The translations under genes were made by a program, and so were the position numbers. A stretch of 64,000 nt of DNA, taken from the NCBI GenBank assembly GCA_021399445.1, contig JAJTUQ010000003.1:620001-684000 (forward strand), in the 5' to 3' direction. This DNA comes from Xylogone sp. PMI_703 (Eukaryota > Ascomycota > Leotiomycetes). The number at the start of each line of letters is the position of its first letter. Position 1 is the stretch's first letter. Shown here one piece after another: positions 12,794-24,622 of this stretch. The notes beneath the pieces were generated by a model. It saw only the letters and a program-made list of their open reading frames with translations. It did not search any database and had not been told where the DNA came from.

Positions 12794-15700
12794 ATGAGGG
12801 TTTCTTTGGTGGTGACGCCTCTACTTTGGGCTCTAAGTGAGGCCACTGCCACTTCACCCGTCAAAAGCCCGGGCTTCGGTCAACGCCCTGCACCATGGAT
12901 CACGTACAATGTCCCAAATGAGTTCAATGATCCAGTTGGTTTGGCACGACCAACTTTTCGTTATTGGATTCCAGATGCAGATGTAGACGACAATGTGTTG
13001 ATTGCTGACCTCCGACAGATGAAGCAACATGGTTGGGGAGGCGTTGAGGTAATTTGTCTGGAGAACTACGGGATCGAACTTGCTGTGGTCGACCCAGCCA
13101 TCTATGGTTATGGAGGCAAGAATTGGTATGACAAATTTGCCCTCATTTTGCACACAGCTCAAGAATTGGGCCTGTCCGTCGATTTTGCGCTTGGTCCAAC
13201 ACAGGGAGCTTCAATTCCTATCCTCGATCCCGACACTGCTGGTATGAATACTGAGCTCGCATATGGAACGGTGACTTTGAAGGCTGGTCAGTCGTTCAGC
13301 GGCCCACTACCTCCGCCAGGAAAGGTGGATGCTGGCTACGCCAATAAACCAGATTTTGTTGCGCCTTTTACCAACTTCACCAATAAATTTGTCGCTGCTG
13401 TTGCTGCACGCAAGAGCAAAAGTAAGATACGCTATTCAATTTTCCATAAGCATTTTGACTAACATTCCGATTTTCAGCTCCATCTAGTGATCCACGAGTA
13501 ACCCAGCTCGATTACAGTAGCGTAGTAGACGTAACGAAGTCAGTAAATAGTGGAAGCATCAATTATACAGCTCCTGATGATGGCGAGGACTATGTTTTAT
13601 TCACATTCTGGCAACGCCGGACGGGTTATCTTGCTGCACAAGGTGCATTCAATAATGCCACAGACCCCAAGAATCCGGCTTCATGGTTCGCATACGTCGT
13701 TGACCACTTCAGCCAAGAGGGGTACGTCATTCAGTTATATTCGTGGATTGGGAGTTGTGGTAGAACTAGAAGGCTAATACACTTCAAAGAACTGACCTCT
13801 GGACCTCGTACACTGAGAAGTACGTGATGAATGGCGAGAATGGCGAGCTTCTTCGTCAGCTGGGACATTATGCCTGGGAAGACTCTGCCGAGTTCAGAGC
13901 GACTCTCTTCTGGACTGATAACTTCACCAACTACTTTGAAGATGCCAGGAAATATACTCCAATCAAGGCATTGCCAGCTTACTTCGGAACCACTGGTGTA
14001 CCGCCAAGTACGCTTGCAAATGGCTACTACTATTTCTCATTCAATGATGACGAAGGGAACGATATAGGTCCAAAGCTAAGAAACGACTATCGACAAACTC
14101 TCCAAGAATTGTATGAAAAGTTTCATCTGGATGGGTTATCCGAATGGTCTGCATCTTGGGGCCTTCAAGGAAGCGTGCAACCATATGCAACTGCGCCGGT
14201 CCTTGCGCCTCCGTGGGATATGACTTCTGCAGCTGCCCATATTGACGCCCCAGAGACTGAATCTAACTATTTTGACGGAGTTATTGACGCGGTCAGAGCT
14301 ATGGGTGGAGGTGCTATGATGGGTCAAAAGCAAATATATACTACTGAGCTTGGGGCTCATAGATATGAATCCTATGCAATTACTTGGCCTGTTGTCCTCA
14401 ATGACTGCAAAGTCAGTTATGCTGGAGGAGTCAATAGAGTCGTTAACCATGGATATCCATACTCAGGATATCGACCTGATGCAGAATGGCCGGGATTCAC
14501 AACCTTCGAGTGGCTCTATTCAGAGATGTGGGGACCCCGCCAACCCGCGTGGGCATATACCAAAGAATTTGGAGATTGGATTGCTCGCACTCAGCTCATT
14601 CTCCAGACAGGTGTTCCGCGAGTAGATATTGGCATCTACCGACACAAGTACATAAGCGTTGACATTAAGCACTATGGAATGCCCGAAAATATCTTTGGAG
14701 ATCACTCGCTTGCTAATAATGGCTATTCCTATGTCTCCGTCAGCCCCTCCAATCTGGAGTTGGACAACGCCGTTATCACTGATGGTTTACTTGCGGAGAA
14801 TGGTCCTGGATTCTCAGCTTTCCTTGTTGTTAATTCAACCAATATTACGACGCAGGCCCTGGATCGCTTCTTTGAGTATGCTAAAAAGGACTTCCCAATC
14901 GTTTTCGTTGGTAAAGTCCCAGAGCAAACCCCTTACTACTGCCCATCTTGCGATGAGCACGTAAAGACAGAAATCCAAAGCTTACTGAAATACCCATCGG
15001 TCAAATTTGTGGAAGCAGAATCACAGGCTGTCTCGGCCTTGAAAGCGCTGAAAGTAGCCCCTGCAGTTCAAAATCTTCAGCCATGTCCGATAATTACTGT
15101 CCATCGCGTGGATAAACCCAACAATGTGGACTACTTCTGGGTATATAACTCGGATATCTATGCAGATCATCAGACAGAGATTTCTGTCAAAGCCCATGGA
15201 ATACCCTATAATCTAAATTCATGGACCGGGTCGATTACCCCAGTTCTCAACTACACAACCGATGGGGATCGCTACAAACTCTGGGTCCAGCTGAGATCTA
15301 ACCAAACTACTATTCTTGCATTTGCGCCTCAGGGGTTCTTTCACAAAGTTGAAGTTCCGAAGGCCCATGTTGTTTCAACCGATGTTCAGTATCTCAACTA
15401 CTCTGTCTCAAATAACCGCATAATTGCACGAGATACCGTAGATGTAGATCACAACATTCATCTTAGCAACGGCAAATCATACAAACTCAAGGCTACAGGG
15501 AAACTAGAGCCGCCTCGCGAACTCCAGCAGTGGAAGCTCGAAGTCCAAGACTGGCAACCAGGTCCAGATCCAAAGCACAATTACACATCGGTTATCACTT
15601 ACCATCACTACACACTTGATCAGTTGATTCCATGGCCGAACATCACTGGACTAGAATATATATCCGGAATAGGAACTTACACCACGCAGTTTTCGTGGAC

Positions 15701-16016
15701 GCCAAATAAAGGTACTGCAGGTGCTTATCTTGATCTCGGTCCAGTATTTCACACAATTAGGCTCTGGGTCAATAATAAGTGGACTGGTGTTATTGATGTG
15801 CAAGATGCGGTGGTGGACATATCTCCATATCTCGTCCACGGTATTAATGAGGTCAAAGTCGAAGTTTCCACGACTCTCCGAAACAGATTGCTTCAAGTCA
15901 ATGTCACGCAATCCTGGGAGCAGTCACAATATGCTAGTTCTTATGGAACGCAGCCGTATGGGTTGATAGGTCCTGTGAACCTCATACCGTTTATTCAAAC
16001 AGAAATAGAGTTGTAG
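12794..16016 (+). CDS. Secreted GH106-like alpha-L-rhamnosidase
   Basis: Three exons (introns 13422-13477 and 13722-13789) give 1,032 residues without lesions. The first 20 residues form a signal peptide (MRVSLVVTPLLWALSEATAT). The catalytic N-terminal part has the arrangement FRYWIPDADVDDN...DLRQMKQHGWGGVE, seen in Glyco_hydro_106 (PF17132), followed by YDKFALILHTAQELGLSVDF. The C-terminal part ends in a galactose-binding-like beta domain with GAYLDLGPVFHTIRLWVNNK. Known members release alpha-L-rhamnose from pectic rhamnogalacturonans. There are many N-glycosylation sequons. The GH28 gene 1.2 kb downstream on the same strand supports a pectin role. The family call comes from recognised sequence character and should be confirmed by profile search; exact linkage specificity is unknown. 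Confidence 0.75.
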
Positions 16017-17217
16017 ATAGAAGTACATTAGTACAAAACAATTAATTTCTTCTCCTCGAGAAAAACATAAGAAAAATTCCGAGACTGATGATATCATCAT
16101 CCCGTCTCAAAACAGAAGAGCGAATATGCAGGGTCTCACCACGTGTATGAGTCTATTGTTGGGAGACCTTTTCCTCTTCTTACTTCGGGATCACATTGTG
16201 CATGAGCCACTTCTGTAGGCTTGCCATATCGTAAATTTATCCTAGCAAGAGTCACAGCTGTTGAGGCGTGCGCAGGATTTCGACCAAGAGGAATGCATCT
16301 TAAAGGCTCAACGGCACCAATACAGCACGCATTTCTCAGCGGCTTGTCCGGCACATACGCCGGTATATCTCATTCTCATCCCTGAAGCAGCTGCACCGAC
16401 AGCACGGAAGGACAAGGATCATATCTCAAAGTGGGTTCAGCCAGGTACCGATGGTCCACATCGTGTATATCACGTCAACATCACAGAAATAACACAATAC
16501 TCTATCTCAACGCGCTCAAGTCCCGAAATCAGCGATGAAAACAGGAACCGCAGCGATTGGAGGCAAAATTAACCCTGCAACGTTAAAGCATCTTCAAGCC
16601 GTGCTCGGCTAGGCTTTCGACCGAAAAATACGATGCCGCCATAGCTGTTTAGGGTGCTTGCAGATCTCATGAAGAGAACGCTGAGGAGAAGAGAAGGGTG
16701 GGGTTGTGATGGCAATCCGACTTGCCGAACTGCCCTGCAGGTCTGGATATTCACTCAAGGCAATACTGGTACGGCAGGTAGCAATCTCACTTTCAGGGAC
16801 GAACGGTTAGGCCCGAATCTGACCAGCCATTGATGATCGTTGTACTTCCCAGATCACAAATATATCAAGCAAATAGAGCTAGGTATCTACGAGCTTCCCG
16901 GCAGTGGAGACTGCCGCAAAGATACCTTGATCAACCAATTTCTCGGACCATGTGCTTATTCCTCATCCCAGTATGGCTAGCTATTCGTTGGGTTACTTCA
17001 ATTGTCGCTGCAAGGTTTTCAAATTTGGTGTTGTACGGTAGAATTGCTATATAAGCAAGGGTATAGCTCCCTTGGTACTCGTAGATCCTAGCAGCTTGTA
17101 CTTCATTTTAAAAGCTCTGTTTGAGCAAATAACTATTCTGGGGATCGAGAATACAACAGACTTCAATCTTGAATTACCTGTCGTTCAATTGAGTCTCGGT
17201 CCCAACGATCCTTCGAG
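16017..17217. other. Intergenic region, promoter of GH28
   Basis: No gene was recognised. A TATA box (tatataag, 17048-17055) lies about 165 bases before the GH28 start. CTGGGG at 17138-17143 matches the CreA consensus SYGGRG. Short open frames in 16136-17054 show no family resemblance. Confidence 0.45.
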
Positions 17218-18701
17218 ATGTACCTCTTACCATTAACCGCTATTATCGCGGCTGTATCCGTGGTAGCGGATAGCAACCAGTTTGGCCCAAACCCTCTTCC
17301 TCCTTTCAAAAATGGCAAAGTATGCCAAGTCAAGGCCAGAGGCCACCGACGAGATGATGTACCCACCATCAAACAAGCCTTTGAAGAATGCAATAACGGA
17401 GGAACGGTTGTTTTCCCCGAAGGCGAGAATTACTGGATTGCACAGAGACTAAACCCCATCCTCAACCACGTAACCATAGAATGGAGAGGAGTATGGACGC
17501 TGTCTGACAACCTCACCTACTGGCGAGACGCAAACAACACATACCCGATCCACTTCCAGAACCACCACGCCGCCTTGGCAATCTCGGGAGACTATATCCA
17601 CATCAACGGCTACAACACAGGTGGCGTCTTCGGTAACGGTAATGTTTGGTATGATGACGAGCAGGCAGTTACGCAGCCTGTTCGCCCTATGAACTTTGTG
17701 TGGTGGAATGCAAGCCAAGTCTTTGTCGAGAACTGTAAGCTGACCTCCCTCCTCCCATAACCCGAAGAAACCCCTCAATGAGCTAACGATCTCGAATAGT
17801 CTCTGTAATTGATCCACCGCTATGGTCCATCAATCTCATGAACGTCACCAATGGCTGGTTTAACAACATTTACGTCAATGCGACTGCCGTAAATGCTCCC
17901 TACGATGCTCTATGGGTCCAGAATACGGATGGATTTGATACTTTGGACTGCAACAACATCAAATTGACCAACTTCGTTTACCAAGGTGGAGATGACTGCG
18001 TAGCCATCAAGCCAAGATCGTATAACACGTATATTCAAAACGTATGCTTAAAGCTCCATCCCTTCTGCATCACAACAGACATCGCTAACCAAGCCACTAC
18101 AGGTTACCTGCCATGGTGGAAACGGTATCGCGGTAGGAAGTTTAGGGCAGTACGAGGAAGACTCGTCTGTTATCAACGCTGTTGTCAAAGATGTGAATAT
18201 TCTGATTCACAATACGGACATGCACAACTCAGCATACATCAAAACCTGGATGGGCGCATCGCTCCCTCAATCAAGCTACAACAGCGCTGGGCTACCTAAT
18301 GGTGGCGGATGGTAAGAGAACCACATATCCTCCAATCAGAAGGGTAATAAATCTCTAACAATTAAACCAGGGGCGTCGTACAAAACCTTCGCTTCGAGAA
18401 TTTCTGGATCCAGGGCGCAGCCTCCGGTCCATACATTACTCAAGACAACGGCGACAACGGTAGCTACCACGGAACATCCAAGATGGAGATCTCCAACATT
18501 GCATTCGTAAACTTCACGGGATACGTCCTGCCTAAGAAGAACCAGACTGCATCGATTAGCTGCTCGAACGTCCACCCGTGCTTCAACATCGCATTCCAGA
18601 ATGTCACTCTAGCGGATGGCGCGAATGGAACGGAGGTGAAGCCTTATGGACCTTGCGAGTATAATGCTCCTAATGGTATCAGTGGGTTTGATGGATGTTA
18701 G
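17218..18701 (+). CDS. Secreted GH28 pectinase (exo-polygalacturonase or exo-rhamnogalacturonase type)
   Basis: Four exons (introns 17735-17799, 18042-18102, 18312-18370) give 432 residues. A signal peptide ends near residue 17. The right-handed beta-helix motifs of GH28 are in order: NTDGFDTLDC, GGDDCVAIKP, CHGGNGIAVGS and AYIKTW. NTD, DD and the HG motif supply the catalytic Asp and substrate-binding residues. The last motif reads YIK rather than the RIK of endo-polygalacturonases, which fits exo-acting fungal enzymes, although subfamily assignment is inference. The enzyme acts outside the cell on polygalacturonan or rhamnogalacturonan. It is co-oriented with the GH106-like gene. No lesions were seen. 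Confidence 0.9.
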
Positions 18702-19289
18702 AAGGCTGGTGGCCTATTGTTTTGATCGCGAAATTGGGTAGTAAAAGTTATTTCAATGAATTTCAGAGTATTATCTGGCAATCCCTCTTTTCCTGTGACT
18801 CGCATTTGACTATTAAACATGCTTCTCTTGCTCGAGCCTGATTTCCGTGGGGTAATAGAGCCTGGAGATCTGTAGAGTCTGAAGAAGGTGGTAAACTAAG
18901 CCTGCAGAGCCTAAGAAGCTTGTAGGAGTTTGTTGCTACTACCAGTATGTAACCAGCTGTTAACTAGTCATGTATAAAGTTTACAGGCTCTACAGTCTTT
19001 ATTACTGCTATCGGATGACTGGCGCCAACTGGCAGAGCCCACCTGGTCCTTTTCTGCCTGAGAAAAGTCGGGCAACATTTTTGTGACGCAACAACGGCCA
19101 GGCCAACTGTGGACCGGCTTACCTAGATAGGCACCTACAACAACAAACAAATCCTCGCGCTTTTAAAATCCTGTGAACTTAGTATGAAGCTAACTACAGC
19201 TTCAACTTCCCCTTGTTGCACCCTTAAGTGCAAGAGTCACAGAGCTAACGCTCAAGTGTCTTCAATTAACCCACCCGCAGTATTGCAAT
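18702..19289. other. Intergenic region
   Basis: This is the terminator region of GH28 and the promoter of RCC1. No coding or structural element could be supported. Confidence 0.4.
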
Positions 19290-20973
19290 ATGCCGCGTCC
19301 TGTTCGTGAGGTAAAGGCTACCATTAAATCCACGCCGCCGCCAAAACTACTAGGAAGCCAGTACCGAAGGCACCAGTCAAGAAGGAATCTGCTCCAGTTA
19401 CTTGTCAGTACCCACGCACTTACAACATATTATTCACCAGCATAATGCTAACTCTTCTCAAGCTTCAAAACCTGCCACCTCAACACAATCGACTTCGAAA
19501 TCCGTAATCGCGAAACCTGCACCAAACAAGAAACGCCAAGGACCCAATGAAGTTGCCTCGAAGCCTGCGAAACGACCAAAAGCAGCCGCTCTCAATACTC
19601 CTCCGACAGAGAAGCTAGACATCTACGTTTGCGGTGAAGGCGACGCTGGTGAACTCGGTTTAGGCCCGAAGCCAATTGAGGGAAAGAAGCCTACGCACGC
19701 CACACGACCTCGTCGCAATAGGCTTCTCGATGCCACCGCCGTCGGAGTAGTTCAGATAGCTGCTGGGGGTATGCATTGTGTCTCTCTCACTCATGATCAG
19801 AAAATTGTGACATGGGGTGTTAATGACAACGGCACACTTGGTCGAGATACAACCTGGGAGGCGCCAACCAGAGATATTGACCAGGGCCCATCCTCAGAAG
19901 ATTCTAGTGATGAGGGTGACTTAAACCCGAAGGAAAGCACACCTATCGCTATACCCACGGAGGATTTCGGCAGAGATACCCCAACTTTCGTCCAAGTTGT
20001 TGCTTCAGATAGTGCCAGTTTTGCACTTACCAGTGAAGGTTTAGTCTACGGTTGGGGAACGTTTCGTGTAAGTTGAAAATTTGAGGCCGGCATTAAACTC
20101 TGCTAAGAAAGGTTACAGGGAAATGATGGAATTTGGGGCTTCTCTACCGTGGATGCTATCGAAAGCGAAAGGACGAAAAATGAGAATAAGAAATCGCAGC
20201 GAAAGCCAGTACCTATACCTCCATTGAAGAAGATCGTATCCCTTGCAGCGGGAAACAATCATGTACTAGCTCTCGATAATAAAGGAAAGGTCTTCGCGTG
20301 GGGAGCGGGAGAACAAAACCAGCTTGGTCGTCGCATCTTGCCGCGAACTCGGTTCGACGCTCTTACACCTTGTCGGCTCGCACTGTCAAACATAAAACAA
20401 GTTGCCTGTGGCGCATACCACTGCTTCGCCATCGATCAAGATGGCCGGGTATACGCTTGGGGGTTGAATAATTTTGGCCAGACAGGAATTCAGGATGATA
20501 TTGGAAAAGATGATGCAACTATCCCACAGCCATGTGTGGTAGAAGCTCTTCGACCTTATAAGATCCGAGAAATTCAGGGCTGCGAACACCATTCGATTGC
20601 TTGTACCGAAGATGGTAAGCTGTTGATATGGGGCCGTTGCGATGATGGACAAGCAGGTATCAAGCTGGATGATCAACCAAAAGATAAACTTATCTTCGAT
20701 GAACGCGGCAACCCACGGATTCTCAAACCTACTATAATCCCAGGCATTCATGCAGTTTCTGTTGCTGCTGCGGTTGATGATTCGTTTGCAATTACTTTGG
20801 ACGGAAAGGCGTATTCTTGGGGCTTTTCTGCCGGTTATCGAACTGGTCAGGGGACAGATGACACTGTGATGGAAGCTACCTTGCTAAGTCAGGGCGAAAT
20901 TAGGGACAAGAACCTTACTCTCGTAAGTTGTGGAGGACAATTCTCTGTGCTTGCAGGTCTCGCCGGGACTTGA
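19290..20973 (+). CDS. RCC1: RCC1-repeat protein, likely Ran guanine-nucleotide exchange factor (Pim1/Srm1), with an apparent one-base loss near the start
   Basis: The protein is about 524 residues with a Lys/Pro/Ala-rich basic tail, then seven-bladed RCC1 repeats (YVCGEGDAGELGLG, TWGVNDNGTLG, AWGAGEQNQLG, AWGLNNFGQTG, IWGRCDDGQAG, SWGFSAGYRTG). RCC1 loads GTP on Ran at chromatin and drives nuclear transport. Introns are 19404-19462 (GTCAGT...GCTAACTCTTCTCAAG) and 20068-20118. The basic tail changes frame at the A-run 19343-19346. With five A's instead of four, MPRPVREVKAT continues directly into TTRKPVPKAPVKKE and the whole gene becomes 525 codons. An alternative is a short intron 19311-19357. 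The repeats make the family certain; the exact N-terminus is not. Confidence 0.9.
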
Positions 20974-21291
20974 CAGGCTTACGTAGTCTTCAAATGCACG
21001 CGTTGCGCCGTTCTCCCCCCGACCCAAGTTTGTCCCTTGCATAATTAGAGTCATGCGACTGAGACGCGAGTTTCGGGGGGCAGATTGCCTGACCATTTTT
21101 ACTCTTGCTCTATCCTCCCATGATATTTGGTGGTTTCATATATGGAAGTTGTTTTGCCTGATTGGTTGGTCTCAGCGTTGTGGCAGTACCAATGTTTTCA
21201 ACACCACCCCTATAACCAACTCCGCCTCAAGTCGGGCTGACTAACTTTCCATTGCTCTTTGCTGATCTGATGGAGCCCAATCTCTGGCTGA
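20974..21291. other. Intergenic region, possibly eroded MFS sequence
   Basis: No intact gene was seen. The stretch just before 21292 may be eroded upstream sequence of the MFS relic, but no frame can be followed. Confidence 0.3.
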
Positions 21292-21738
21292 ATGGTCGAT
21301 AAGATTTGTTCTATGGCAAAAAGAAACGATGGCATATACGAACCGGAACGCCGTCTCACCTTAATGGCCATAGCCACCGTTTTATCAACCACCGCCTTTG
21401 TAGGATTAGGCATTTCCGCTGCTGTCGACACTCCAGCATTCCCATTAGCATTGGAGCTTGTACTACCATTTAGAGCTCCATTCGCAAGCCAGGCTATATA
21501 TACCTACGTAACTGCTTGCCATCTCGATGATGCAAATCAAACATTCGCTACGATTGGCCTTGTGAAAACTAGTTTGACCTTCGCTTCCTCAACTCTTATT
21601 AACGGCTGGTTCAATGCCCGGGGTCCAAGAAACGACTTTTGGATAATTGCTGCTAGTAAGTTCTGATTCACTCTATTCACAATCCCGATGTATGTCTTTG
21701 GAATGAGGTTTCGATCCTTGGTAAGTGCTGCTTATTAA
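21292..21738 (+). pseudogene. C-terminal relic of a major facilitator transporter
   Basis: The sequence GIYEPERRLTLMA is the usual NGIYEPE-R-L loop before the last four helices of fungal MFS transporters. Hydrophobic segments follow. After an in-frame TGA at 21664-21666 the same frame resumes as FTIPMYVFGMRFRSL, the typical C-terminal end, and stops at 21736-21738. The first eight helices are absent, so this is the decayed tail of a transporter. No flanking transposon was seen. Confidence 0.65.
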
Positions 21739-22641
21739 TATAACAGACTAGGACTCTCCGATATCAGGTATGTTGCTCATAAAATTTAGAACAAAGTTTC
21801 GGACTGAACATATAAAGTAAAATGTGGTAGATGAGAGGCGGTAGGTTTTTAGCATCTATAGTGCTAAGTCTTGTCATTATTCCTTTCAAATATATGTCAA
21901 CCCGGTTGCGTCGTACCAATTTAGAGCAAAAGTATTCTATTACTGGGATGCCTGAATACCTTCCTACGAGGTACTTAGTATACATCTATAGCACATCAAA
22001 TGCCCTTGATACAGGCGCCTCCAAACATGGAAACGCCAGCAGAGTTGTGCCCAGGTGCGCGACGGGATACGCTATCTCTAGGTACTAAAGATAGCGTCTT
22101 GTGTTCTTATCTCAAAAGTATTATAAAAAATCGATCTTTGCGAGTAAGAGGCGAAGTTATGCTCTCTTTATCTTACTAGTATTGATGGCATCGCAATGCA
22201 AATAAATTGTTCCTTATTTTCGCCACGGCCCAGAGGTATAGCCACTAAACCAAGAGGCTTTCATAGTAACTACGATTAGCACTCATTCTATAATCTACTT
22301 TGCAAGGCTAATATACTCTAAAGCTGTGGATATAATGAACGGGTAGGTTATCGGTTTGAACTCTGTTTCGATCCATGCTAGCCGCATACTATGCTCCTCC
22401 CGAGAAGAGGTATAGCAGTATTCAATTCTCCACTCTTCTAATTAGAAACTGTATTCAAAATTTATTACAATTTATTTGCGTTTGAAAAAGGCAAGTCGTT
22501 GAAGCCCACCATCCACCATCAATAAACACATAATACTTTTATCCCGTTCCATCAAGCTTTCAATAACGCAAATATTGGGCTTTGGAGGCCTGAAATCAGA
22601 CAGATATAATCTCGCACTATTGAAGACATTTCACTGTCTCC
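21739..22641. other. AT-rich intergenic region with one stem-loop
   Basis: This is AT-rich DNA without a recognisable gene. It holds a perfect inverted repeat at 22069-22097, listed separately. Confidence 0.4.
22069..22097. repeat. Perfect 9-bp inverted repeat (stem-loop)
   Basis: The arms ACGCTATCT and AGATAGCGT are separated by an 11-base loop. It stands in non-coding DNA with no T-run, so it is not an obvious terminator. It could be a mobile-element end or chance. Confidence 0.5.
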
Positions 22642-23684
22642 CTACACGCCTACTGTCTTTTTCTCTATGTATTGGTTCCTCCGAGTAGTAATAATATGTG
22701 GAGGGTTCGGCTCCATTGAACGGGGCAGTCCTAGGACATTTTGGACTATGCGGTCAACTTCTTCTGAATCTAGAACTGATTCATAGTCAAACTCAGATCC
22801 CCCTTCAAATTCTCGAGGAATATCCCCGCACTGAAATTTACCCCGTTCGCGATCCCGATAGCAGACCGAAGCCTTTCTTTTTGATGTTGTCCAATCTAGA
22901 CATTCCTCCAAACTTCCTATATTTTGCCACTGAGTCAGGAGCATCACATCTACACGGGGATGAACTGTCATAAAGTCAAACTGAAATTCCATGAAGCATA
23001 TGTCACACCTATGTACAGTTTCACAAACTCCGTCCTCGCATGTACAGGTGGATCCTCCATCCACATATGGAAGTTCACCCAGGTGTTTGGAATCAGATTC
23101 TAGCCTTGTATGGGGACAGATAGCTCTCTTCCACTTTCCAAAATGTCGGCGAATACGTCTTGGAACGATAATTATATGCGTTCTAGCTTATAAACTATTG
23201 TTTATTATCTTGTATAGAACTTTCTTGTAGGAAAGGTTGTTGTTGCTAGGATATGGATATTCCTGATCCAGGCGCATTTTCCCGTAAGATTACATCCGCC
23301 GTAGGAGTTTGTGCAATCTTGGCCATGCATGCCACGCTTTATCGCAATTAATAGAAGAGTGCTGTTGCACTTCTTGTAAAAATCCAGAGGGGTTGCTACC
23401 ATCACGCCTTCTGCAAGACATGGTGGGTATCTGAAATTAGGTGAATCACCGGAATAGTAAAGTTTCTTGCAGTGCAGACAGAATATATGGTTCTGCAAAT
23501 CTCTTTCCAAGGTTTCCTGGAAGCTTTGCATTTCTTGACTGTTTTCCCGGTGTTGTAGCCCTTTTAGGCAGTCTGGTCCAAGTTTTGCGGCAATTTCTCG
23601 ACAACTCAAATAAAGTAGCGCCTTGGAGCTTATTGACAGATTGTCACTTATCAATAGAATAACTTCTGCAGGAAGCCTTTCCAT
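22642..23684 (-). CDS. F-box-like protein of unknown target
   Basis: The N-terminus MERLPAEVILLISDNLS...ALLYLSC is an F-box-like helix set. It is followed by the segment HIFCLHCKKLYY, found in a large uncharacterised Pezizomycotina F-box family. Such proteins usually link substrates to SCF ubiquitin ligase. The second part, RRIRRHFGKWKRAICPHTR to the stop at 22642, contains many Cys residues (CTCEDGVC, CDICFMEF). The two halves lie in different frames around 23060-23205. A 62-nt intron with a weak GTTCTA donor would join them, as would a longer intron from a GTAAAT site or a small indel; the junction is unresolved. No partner gene is adjacent. Confidence 0.6.
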
Positions 23685-24622
23685 ATTAATTTGGCTTTGG
23701 AGCTTCTGTTTAGCGAACCCCCTTTGACTGATGTGATGGCAAAGTGTTAGCTAATGTAGTTGAATCATTGCTATCTCAATATATAGTAGACCAACGAAGG
23801 AGAGGAGGCCTCGTGTATATCGGGAAGTACCCGCGAAATCTATCAAGGTAAGCAATTACCCCTCCTTATAAGAGTGTAATCTCATAATGATAAATAGTCT
23901 GCATCATCACTACTAGCATACTTACCAATACTGAGGGGCTGGAGCTTGAGAACTAAGGTAGGTTTAAGCCTGAAGAAAGGTTTACAGCAAAAGATGCTCT
24001 AGAATCGCAATAGATGAGGGGTCTCCCTGAAATCGAAAGAATGGAAAATTGCAGGAGTGAGGGCTCTACCTAGATATCATCCTTCGTGATAAATAGTATA
24101 ATCAAATGGAAAACATTTAGATTTTTATGAATCCTTTGCGCACGCATTTGAATAGGTATGTTGATGATCTTGCAGACACGGAACTATCATGAACGTGTTC
24201 TAATAACCCAATCAACACAGTATTGTATCTAATAGGGAGCCCTTCTTTCTCTTATTATCGTCATAAACGCATCTTCCAATGAAATCCAGTGTTCCATAAA
24301 TATATGGTTTTCAGCATATTCCAGTCCCAGCGCCCATATGAAGTAATCCAGCCGTGCGGTGTTTTATTTCTCCCAGGTGGGCATATGTAACATCAGTGAA
24401 GCTCTACTAGCGCACAATTATGCACTAAAATAAGGTCCAGCCTGAGAAAGCAAAACTAGGCAGCACAAATGTCTGTAGTTAGGCTTTGAATACAAGCGCG
24501 CTCTAGGCTGCCGGACGACGAGCTCATATCATCTAGAACTAGTTCATCGCCCGAGTCTTCAAGTGACGCTCCTTGTGGCTAGATAATCACATCAGCAACT
24601 GTTTGAATGTGTATACAGAATT
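23685..24622. other. Intergenic region
   Basis: No supportable gene, repeat or RNA was found; moderately AT-rich. Confidence 0.35.

Noticed and set aside
12482..12864. Open frames on the minus strand upstream of GH106
   Set aside because: They overlap the GH106 signal-peptide exon and show no protein character.
21010..21290. Continuation of the MFS relic upstream
   Set aside because: No frame keeps helix or loop motifs; too degraded to claim.
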